DNA of 7,021 bases. It comes from an uncultured Actinomycetes bacterium (GTDB lineage Bacteria > Actinomycetota > Aquicultoria > CAJVYJ01). The DNA is taken from assembly GCA_913009475.1 (NCBI GenBank), contig CAJVYJ010000095.1, positions 1 to 7,021 on the forward strand, in the 5' to 3' direction. The position numbers and the translations under genes are program-made. This document shows, one piece after another, positions 1 through 4,102 of the stretch. The notes below the pieces were generated by a model. That model was not told the origin of the DNA. It saw nothing but the letters and a program-made list of their open reading frames with translations, and ran no database searches. Numbering within the stretch: the stretch's first letter is position 1; each line of letters opens with the position of its first letter.

Positions 1-53
1 AGAAGTCTGATTAAATTTTCGCTATCTTCAGGAATATTTAGACGGACTTCTAG

Positions 54-83
54 AGTACCGGCCGAAAAGTACCGGCGGCCGGT
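54..83. repeat. Direct repeat nested in an inverted repeat
   Basis: The nonamer AGTACCGGC occurs at 54-62 and again at 68-76. Overlapping it, ACCGGCC (57-63) and GGCCGGT (77-83) form a perfect 7-bp stem around a 13-nt loop. Function unknown; part of the palindrome cluster in 1-349. Confidence 0.5.
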
Positions 84-114
84 CAATAAAGAGAACATGG
101 CCGAGAGCGTGAGA

Positions 115-153
115 CCTGTCTGCGTGCAACGCACAGGCAGATGCAAGGCAGAC
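115..153. repeat. Overlapping alternative hairpins
   Basis: TGCGT (121-125) pairs with ACGCA (129-133) around a 3-nt loop, and CCTGT (115-119) can alternatively pair with ACAGG (133-137). GTCTGC (118-123) also matches GCAGAC (148-153). The sequence could therefore adopt mutually exclusive folds. No function is assigned. Confidence 0.4.
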
Positions 154-173
154 GAAAGTCGAGGTGAGGGAGC

Positions 174-188
174 GTAGTTTACAACTAC
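174..188. repeat. Small perfect hairpin
   Basis: GTAGTT (174-179) and AACTAC (183-188) form a 6-bp stem with a TAC loop, immediately beside the C-rich G-quadruplex motif. Confidence 0.45.
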
Positions 189-189
189 A

Positions 190-210
190 CCCCCACCCTA
201 ACCCTCCCCC
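190..210 (-). other. G-quadruplex motif on the minus strand
   Basis: Read on the minus strand from 210 to 190, the sequence is G5-A-G3-TTA-G3-T-G5: four guanine tracts of at least three, with loops of 1, 3 and 1 nt. This fits the standard intramolecular quadruplex pattern, and short loops favour stability. It lies about 140 nt past the ppcA stop on the ppcA-sense strand, so any readthrough transcript would carry it as an RNA quadruplex. The tract at 202-210 is shared with the adjoining hairpin (202-224), so the two folds compete. Confidence 0.6.
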
Positions 211-224
211 GTCAAGGGGGAGGG
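202..224. repeat. Perfect C/G-tract hairpin (intergenic palindrome)
   Basis: CCCTCCCCC (202-210) and GGGGGAGGG (216-224) form a perfect 9-bp stem around a GTCAA loop. From memory, C-tract/G-tract palindromes of this kind recur between genes in many bacterial genomes; I could not check copy number here. There is no T-run on either strand, so it is not a classical intrinsic terminator. Confidence 0.6.
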
Positions 225-233
225 GGGTAATGG

Positions 234-249
234 TGCCGCCACGGCGGCA
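234..249. repeat. GC-rich hairpin
   Basis: TGCCGCC (234-240) and GGCGGCA (243-249) are perfect inverted copies separated by 2 nt. In practice this folds as a 6-bp stem with a CACG tetraloop. Confidence 0.45.
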
Positions 250-285
250 AACATAGGCGAGACGAGACCGAGGATAACCCGGGGC

Positions 286-315
286 CCCCGCAAAGTATTG
301 CTTTACTTTGTGGGG
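286..315. repeat. Long hairpin downstream of ppcA
   Basis: The arms 286-297 and 304-315 form a 12-bp stem with one G-T wobble (290/311) and a 6-nt loop. It is the first strong structure after the ppcA stop, 34 nt beyond it on the minus strand. The sequence that follows in the ppcA direction is GC-rich and includes the palindrome GGGGCCCC (281-288), with no U-run. It could protect the ppcA mRNA 3' end or pause polymerase, but it lacks the signature of an intrinsic terminator. Confidence 0.5.
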
Positions 316-349
316 TGGAGCGTTGCAGATTGGGTTTTCGGCCACGCTT

Positions 350-1939
350 CTAGCCTAAACTGCCTCTTAATTTTCCCAGCCGAATCATACAGGAACGCAA
401 TAGGGCCAAGTCCTCTTCGCCCAAGGAACTGCCGCGGGCGACTTGGCGGACAAGCGGTTCGATAATCTCCAAGAGAGTTTGGTAGGATTTATCGCCTCTA
501 TCCAAGAGGCGGATGTCCAGATGTTTTTCCAGTAAGGTCAGGCCGTCTCTAACTGAACTTATGAGCTCGGGGGCAAAAAATTTAGCTGCCACATCAAGGT
601 GTAAAAAGCGACCGGCAAAATCCAAATCACTTTTTAAACCGGGATAAAAATGAAGTAAGCGATAGAGCCCCTCTTGACCTTTTAATTTTATTAGATTCGC
701 CACAGCGGTTCCCGTGCCCAGAAATTCCGGGGGTAAACCGACTGAATACAGGGCCGCGGTAAAGGTAATAGCGCGAGGGATAGCGGTAAGTTCACTGCTC
801 TTGATTTTTTTTAACTCGTCATGTAAAGCGGTAATATCGGTAAAGGGAATCAGTTCGGACGGATTAATGCCGGGGCGGGCGTAACCGCTGGGACCACGGC
901 TGGTGAGTCGATCGCGTTGTTTGGGAATGACGTCAGCCAGACCTATAACTTGCTCTGCTACCTGATTAAAAATATTAGCGTAGGCGAGGGCGAAAATCAC
1001 CAGACAATCTTTGATGAAAGTCTCATCCTCATCATTATAAACTTTGGGCTTGGTCTTTTTTAGCTCTATTTTTAAGCTTTTTATTAAATTTTTAGCAACT
1101 TGGCTATCTTGGTCATAGCGGATGCCCGATTGAATAGTGATGGTTCTAACACCCGCATAATCCTGTAGGATATTGTTCAAATTATCAAAAGTTATATGGC
1201 CGCGAAATGGGAGCGAGCCACCGCCAAGTATCGGCGCTACTGTCAACTCGCGGCTTTCCCCCAGCTTATAAGCTTGAGAATTCATCACTTTAACTGCCAG
1301 TACCGATGCCGTCATCCCGTATGATAAAGCGGAATCTGAGCGCCCTATCATATATCTTAGCCGCTTTTGTTTGAAACCGAGTGGCGCCGCCTGGTCAAGA
1401 TAATCGCTATATAGAGAGGTAAAATTTAACATAGCGGGAATGCCCTCAATCAACGCGATGACTTGCAGAGCATTCGGGTCTCTCACTAAACCGAATTCCT
1501 TATGGGCCAGCTCAATAATATCGGCAATGCGGCGGCGGAGTTTGATAAGGTCATCCGCGCCTTTGACCATCGGCAATATTACCTCTTCGATACCGCCGAC
1601 ACCGGGAGACGCTTTAACGATGTCATAATCAGCCTCGACTATGGACATCAGCGCCATTAATTGTCTAAACACCGTTTCTTCAGTCGCGTTGGAAATCCGT
1701 GGGGTCAAAGCTACATCTTTGCCGGGAATCAATCCCTTGGCGATAAGTTGATGGGCGATATCCGCTGTCTGGTGATACGGCGTCATCTTCCCTTCAAAAT
1801 CTATCATCAACTCTTCTATGCCCAAGCCGGCCGGTTGCGGAGATAGAGCGTTTACGGCTTCAGCCACTTCTTCTTGGATGGAAACGTAGCGGCTGGCGCT
1901 ATCAGGATGTTGTGTCGCCATTGAACTTGGTAATTTCAT
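350..1939 (-). CDS. ppcA: Archaeal-type phosphoenolpyruvate carboxylase
   Basis: This 529-residue protein should carboxylate phosphoenolpyruvate with bicarbonate to give oxaloacetate and phosphate, replenishing the TCA cycle in the cytoplasm. It matches the compact archaeal-type (PpcA) family of roughly 480-540 residues, not the ~900-residue bacterial/plant enzyme. Landmarks are TQHPD near the N terminus (9-13), DFEGK (47-51), the GRSDSALSYGM segment (199-209), the glycine-rich GGGSLPFRGH loop (239-248), QSGIRYD (270-276), an RGPSGYARPG segment (348-357) and IPRAITFTAAL followed by GLPPEFLGTG (387-410). The start is well supported: AGGAG (complement of 1945-1949) lies 5 nt before the ATG, and family members often begin a few residues before the TQHPD motif. 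An internal Met at residue 7 is less likely. The frame is intact. The gene is divergent from the lipoprotein gene. Family assignment is confident; activity is inferred. Confidence 0.93.
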   Translation of the reverse strand: MKLPSSMATQHPDSASRYVSIQEEVAEAVNALSPQPAGLGIEELMIDFEGKMTPYHQTADIAHQLIAKGLIPGKDVALTPRISNATEETVFRQLMALMSIVEADYDIVKASPGVGGIEEVILPMVKGADDLIKLRRRIADIIELAHKEFGLVRDPNALQVIALIEGIPAMLNFTSLYSDYLDQAAPLGFKQKRLRYMIGRSDSALSYGMTASVLAVKVMNSQAYKLGESRELTVAPILGGGSLPFRGHITFDNLNNILQDYAGVRTITIQSGIRYDQDSQVAKNLIKSLKIELKKTKPKVYNDEDETFIKDCLVIFALAYANIFNQVAEQVIGLADVIPKQRDRLTSRGPSGYARPGINPSELIPFTDITALHDELKKIKSSELTAIPRAITFTAALYSVGLPPEFLGTGTAVANLIKLKGQEGLYRLLHFYPGLKSDLDFAGRFLHLDVAAKFFAPELISSVRDGLTLLEKHLDIRLLDRGDKSYQTLLEIIEPLVRQVARGSSLGEEDLALLRSCMIRLGKLRGSLG

Positions 1940-1971
1940 TAATTCTCCTAATTATATAAATATCCATATTT

Positions 1972-2001
1972 ATTATACCAGTTAAAATAAAGGTGAGTAA
2001 A
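1972..2001 (-). promoter_or_regulatory. Predicted ppcA promoter
   Basis: On the minus strand, TATAAT (complement of 1972-1977) is preceded by TGG, giving an extended -10 element. TTTACT (complement of 1996-2001) lies 18 nt upstream and matches the -35 consensus at 4 of 6 positions. Transcription would start near 1965, leaving a leader of about 25 nt that contains the AGGAG site. The -35 ends only 3 nt from the large inverted repeat at 2005. Confidence 0.6.
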
Positions 2002-2004
2002 TTT

Positions 2005-2124
2005 GGGGGTCAGGTCTTGCATTTTCGCAAAAGGGTCAGATCTTCAATCTTGACATTAGCAACTTCTTATCACGCTAATGTCAAGATTGAAGATCTGACC
2101 CTTTATATGCAAGACCTGACCCCC
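2005..2124. repeat. 120-nt near-perfect inverted repeat (REP/MITE-like)
   Basis: The outer arms, 2005-2022 and 2107-2124, are perfect 18-bp inverted copies beginning GGGGGTCAGGTCTTGC. The inner arms, 2030-2060 and 2074-2104, are perfect 31-bp copies around a 13-nt loop. Only an asymmetric bulge (2023-2029 against 2105-2106) interrupts 49 bp of pairing. Within each arm, two similar half-units (GGGTCAGGTCTTGCA and GGGTCAGATCTTCAA) look like a diverged tandem duplication. From memory, GGGGTCAGGTCTTGCA-like palindromes accompany IS200-like/REP-associated tyrosine transposases in several bacteria, so a non-autonomous mobile or REP-like element is the best guess. No transposase is in the window. 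No target-site duplication is evident. Confidence 0.75.
2050..2079. promoter_or_regulatory. Symmetric bidirectional promoter-like sequence inside the inverted repeat
   Basis: On the plus strand a perfect TTGACA (2050-2055) is followed after 18 nt by GCTAAT (2074-2079), which matches the -10 consensus at 4 of 6 positions. Because these lie in the two palindrome arms, the minus strand carries the same pair: TTGACA (complement of 2079-2084), 18 nt, GCTAAT (complement of 2055-2060). The element could thus fire outward toward both ppcA and the lipoprotein gene. This is inferred from motif matching only. Confidence 0.35.
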
Positions 2125-2131
2125 GATTAAA

Positions 2132-2160
2132 TAGACGGCAGTGCTATTTCAATGTAAACT
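2132..2160 (+). promoter_or_regulatory. Possible promoter of the lipoprotein gene
   Basis: TAGACG (2132-2137) and TAAACT (2155-2160) each match the sigma-70 consensus at 4 of 6 positions and are 17 nt apart. The pair begins 7 nt after the inverted repeat ends. Transcription would start near 2167 with a leader of about 28 nt. The match is only moderate. Confidence 0.4.
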
Positions 2161-2182
2161 AATAAGCAAATTTTTAAATTAT

Positions 2183-2188
2183 AAGGAG
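2183..2188 (+). promoter_or_regulatory. Ribosome binding site deciding the lipoprotein start
   Basis: AAGGAG lies 6 nt before the ATG at 2195. The alternative in-frame GTG at 2141 has no such site and falls inside the predicted promoter, so the shorter start is preferred. Confidence 0.8.
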
Positions 2189-2194
2189 AAGTAC

Positions 2195-2932
2195 ATGCTT
2201 AATAAATCTATTCTAAAAGGCCGTGCCTTTCCAGCCGTCATCTTCATCTTATTAATTGTTTTACTTGTCGGCTGTACTAAGACCAGAACCATTACTCAAT
2301 CCGAAGCTATTCCTTTTAAACGCACCACGATAAAAGACTCTACTCTATATAAAGGTATGAAGAAATTTGAAAAAAAAGGTATTGCCGGGCTTAGGCAGGT
2401 TATCTATAAGGAGAAATATTCGGGTGATGAGTTCATCTCACGCAAAAAAATTAGTGAAAAAGTCGTCGCTAAGCCGGTCAATGAGATAGTTAAAGTAGGG
2501 ACAATCGAGACGGTGAGGTTTATAGCAATATCCGGTAGCGAATCATTTGAATTAATCTTGAAATCCTATAGTCGGGAAACAACGATGACCAAGGGTAAGA
2601 AACCGATAGCGGGAGATTTTTTGCGCATAGACGGCAGCCTAAAGAATAACGGCGATAAAACGGCTAAGATAGGAGCGTTTTTGGATATTGCCGCTATACA
2701 TCCATCAATAAAGACGGGTTTAAGCTTCTTGAAGATATCGGCGCCTCAGCAGCTGGAAGCCGGCCAATCAGTTGCGGTAAACTGGGAAGGTCCTATAAAC
2801 CCCGGCAAAAAAGGGCAAAATACGGCTATTACGGATTTATCGCAGATTCAACTACTGCCTCGGCTTTTTATCGGACCCAAAAATAAGCAATTAGCGCCGA
2901 CAAAGACTCTTCAGGGTTTACCTGGTGGTTAA
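2195..2932 (+). CDS. G5-domain lipoprotein
   Basis: This is a 245-residue predicted lipoprotein. The N terminus has a basic stretch, a hydrophobic segment (about 11-25) and the lipobox LVGC with Cys27, so signal peptidase II processing and membrane anchoring on the outer face are expected. Residues about 30-103 fit a G5 domain: the alternating pattern around AIPFKRT, DSTLYKG, KKGIAGLRQVIY, ISEKVVAKPVNEIVKVGT is characteristic, including the terminal VGT. G5 domains occur in cell-surface and wall-associated proteins and are proposed to bind N-acetylglucosamine-containing glycans. Residues 104-245 are not recognised; the stretch GDFLRIDGSLKNNGDKTAKIG (140-160) suggests an immunoglobulin-like beta fold, possibly FxLyD- or DUF4352-like. 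No catalytic domain is present, unlike the Rpf, VanW or peptidase partners common for G5. The frame is intact and followed at once by a hairpin. Role unknown. Confidence 0.82.
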   Translation: MLNKSILKGRAFPAVIFILLIVLLVGCTKTRTITQSEAIPFKRTTIKDSTLYKGMKKFEKKGIAGLRQVIYKEKYSGDEFISRKKISEKVVAKPVNEIVKVGTIETVRFIAISGSESFELILKSYSRETTMTKGKKPIAGDFLRIDGSLKNNGDKTAKIGAFLDIAAIHPSIKTGLSFLKISAPQQLEAGQSVAVNWEGPINPGKKGQNTAITDLSQIQLLPRLFIGPKNKQLAPTKTLQGLPGG

Positions 2933-2961
2933 TTAATCATAATATATATTATTATGATTAA
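2933..2961. repeat. Perfect AT-rich hairpin between the lipoprotein gene and pheS
   Basis: TTAATCATAATA (2933-2944) and TATTATGATTAA (2950-2961) are perfect 12-bp inverted copies with a 5-nt loop, starting on the base after the lipoprotein stop codon. An A-run, not a T-run, follows on the plus strand, and the stem has only one G-C pair per arm, so it is a poor intrinsic terminator. An operator for a dimeric regulator upstream of pheS is an alternative. The rest of the gap (2962-3050) shows no convincing promoter and no T-box (no TGGTACCGCG-like core). Confidence 0.5.
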
Positions 2962-3039
2962 AAAGAGACTCAGGATCAGGGAAGATTGCGAGCGTAACAA
3001 GATGACGCACAAGTAGTAATTGATAGATAAATATATGAT

Positions 3040-3043
3040 GGAG
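3040..3043 (+). promoter_or_regulatory. Ribosome binding site deciding the TTG start of pheS
   Basis: GGAG lies 7 nt before the TTG at 3051. The nearby ATGs at 3035 and 3038 are out of frame with pheS, so the TTG is the only well-placed start. Confidence 0.7.
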
Positions 3044-3050
3044 ATAGATA

Positions 3051-4082
3051 TTGTTCAAGGATAAACTGGAGAAATTAAAATCTAAAAGCATAGCCGCGAT
3101 AGCGGCGGCCGGCTCCACTCAAACCCTGGAAAGCTTAAGGGTTAATTTATTGGGAAGAAAAGGCGAGCTGACGCAATTGCTTAAAAGCATTGGTACGTTG
3201 GCGACCGCGGAGCGGCCTGAGGCCGGAAAGCTGGCTAATGAAACGCGGCAAGCTATTGAGGCAGACTTATCTAGGCGCCAAGCTGAGTTAAGCACTGCGG
3301 AGAGGGCCGAACAACTTTCAAGCGAGTCCTTAGATATTACTTTGCCGGGTAGAAAGCCGCAGGTCGGACATGGGCATTTATTGACGCAAGTAATTAACGA
3401 CATAGTTCGCATCTTTGCCGGACTCGGCTACAAGATTGCCGAAGGTCTGGAAGCGGAGCTGGACTGGTACAATTTTGAGGCATTAAATATGCCGCCCGAC
3501 CATCCGGCCCGTTCTCTGCAGGATACTTTCTACCTTAAAAAAAATAAAGATGATGTCTTATTGCGCACGCATACCTCGCCGGTACAAATTAGGATAATGG
3601 AAGAGCAATCTCCACCGCTGTATATCATCTGTCCCGGTCGAGTTTATCGGCGTGATGTCGCTGACCCCAGCCATTCGCCGATGTTTCATCAGGTTGAAGG
3701 TTTGGTTGTGGATAAGGGGATAACTTTTGCCGACTTGCGAGGCACACTGGAGAGTTTTGTTCATCAGATGTTCGGTGCCGATCGCCGAGTACGCTTACGG
3801 CCGCATTTTTTTGCTTTTACCGAGCCCAGCGCCGAGGTGGATGTTTCTTGTATTGTCTGCGGCGGCAACGGCTGCCGGGTCTGCGGCGGCAACGGTTGGC
3901 TGGAAATACTTGGGTGTGGCATGGTTGACCCCAATGTCTTCAACAACGTTGGTTATGACCCGGAGACTCATGTCGGCTTTGCTTTCGGTATGGGCGTTGA
4001 ACGTATCGCTATGCTTAAATATGGAATTAATGATATCCGCTCATTTTTTGAGAATGATATAAGATTTTTAGAGCAATTTTAA
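3051..4082 (+). CDS. pheS: Phenylalanyl-tRNA synthetase alpha subunit
   Basis: The 343-residue product is the catalytic subunit of the cytoplasmic (alpha-beta)2 enzyme that activates phenylalanine with ATP and charges tRNA-Phe. Its length is normal for bacterial PheS. Residues about 1-90 form the N-terminal coiled-coil arm. The class II core follows: HPARSLQDTFYL (151-162), the RTHTSPVQIR segment (172-181), motif 2 GRVYRRDVADPSHSPMFHQ (196-214) and motif 3 GFAFGMGVERIAMLKYG (309-325). Between motifs 2 and 3 is a CxxC-x4-CxxC insert (Cys267, 270, 275, 278), the zinc-binding-type insert seen in many Gram-positive and deep-branching bacteria. Translation starts at TTG with GGAG 7 nt upstream. 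pheT follows after 20 nt, so the two are almost certainly one operon. The transcription start is unclear; cotranscription with the lipoprotein gene is possible. Confidence 0.97.
   Translation: MFKDKLEKLKSKSIAAIAAAGSTQTLESLRVNLLGRKGELTQLLKSIGTLATAERPEAGKLANETRQAIEADLSRRQAELSTAERAEQLSSESLDITLPGRKPQVGHGHLLTQVINDIVRIFAGLGYKIAEGLEAELDWYNFEALNMPPDHPARSLQDTFYLKKNKDDVLLRTHTSPVQIRIMEEQSPPLYIICPGRVYRRDVADPSHSPMFHQVEGLVVDKGITFADLRGTLESFVHQMFGADRRVRLRPHFFAFTEPSAEVDVSCIVCGGNGCRVCGGNGWLEILGCGMVDPNVFNNVGYDPETHVGFAFGMGVERIAMLKYGINDIRSFFENDIRFLEQF
3855..3895 (+). repeat. 17-bp direct repeat encoding the PheS zinc insert
   Basis: GTCTGCGGCGGCAACGG occurs identically at 3855-3871 and 3879-3895, 24 nt (8 codons) apart and in frame. 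Each copy encodes VCGGNG, so the cysteine motif reads CGGNGC...CGGNGW. Confidence 0.85.
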
Positions 4083-4102
4083 ACTGATTTTGAGGTAGAA
4101 AT

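Larger units (their letters stand above)
1..349. other. Non-coding palindrome-rich region downstream of ppcA
   Basis: No credible gene lies here. A minus-strand reading frame spans most of it, but it starts at a GTG four bases past the ppcA stop, has no Shine-Dalgarno sequence, and its low-complexity product is simply the translation of GC-rich palindromes. The stretch is a series of inverted repeats: 57-63/77-83, 115-137, 174-179/183-188, 202-210/216-224, 234-240/243-249 and 286-297/304-315, with a possible further pair at the window edge (AGAAGTC 1-7, GACTTCT 45-51). Such stacking is typical of intergenic repeat clusters and untypical of a 3' untranslated region with a single terminator. 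Whether these sequences recur in the genome cannot be seen from one window. Confidence 0.7.

Noticed and set aside
286..315. Intrinsic terminator of ppcA
   Set aside because: The stem is strong, but no T-run follows on the minus strand; kept as a hairpin of unknown role.
28..345. Minus-strand frame of 105 codons after ppcA
   Set aside because: GTG start without a Shine-Dalgarno sequence, abutting the ppcA stop; the product is dictated by palindromes and G/C tracts and resembles no family I know.
1440..1846. Plus-strand frames inside ppcA
   Set aside because: Short frames opposite a strongly conserved coding sequence; no initiation signals or family resemblance.
2005..2124. CRISPR array
   Set aside because: The repeats are inverted rather than direct and there are no regularly spaced spacers.
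2141..2194. Longer N terminus of the lipoprotein from GTG 2141
   Set aside because: It would overlap the predicted promoter, lacks a ribosome binding site and would bury the signal peptide; ATG 2195 has AAGGAG at 6 nt.
3002..3031. pheS promoter ATGACG-18-GATAAA
   Set aside because: Both boxes match only 4 of 6 positions, and the predicted start would fall at the ribosome binding site, leaving almost no leader.
2962..3050. T-box riboswitch upstream of pheS
   Set aside because: The gap is too short (about 90 nt) and lacks both the TGGTACCGCG-like core and an attenuator terminator, although T-boxes control pheST in some Gram-positives.
3727..4062. Plus-strand 111-codon frame within pheS
   Set aside because: Overlaps pheS in another frame across its conserved motif 3; a coding shadow.
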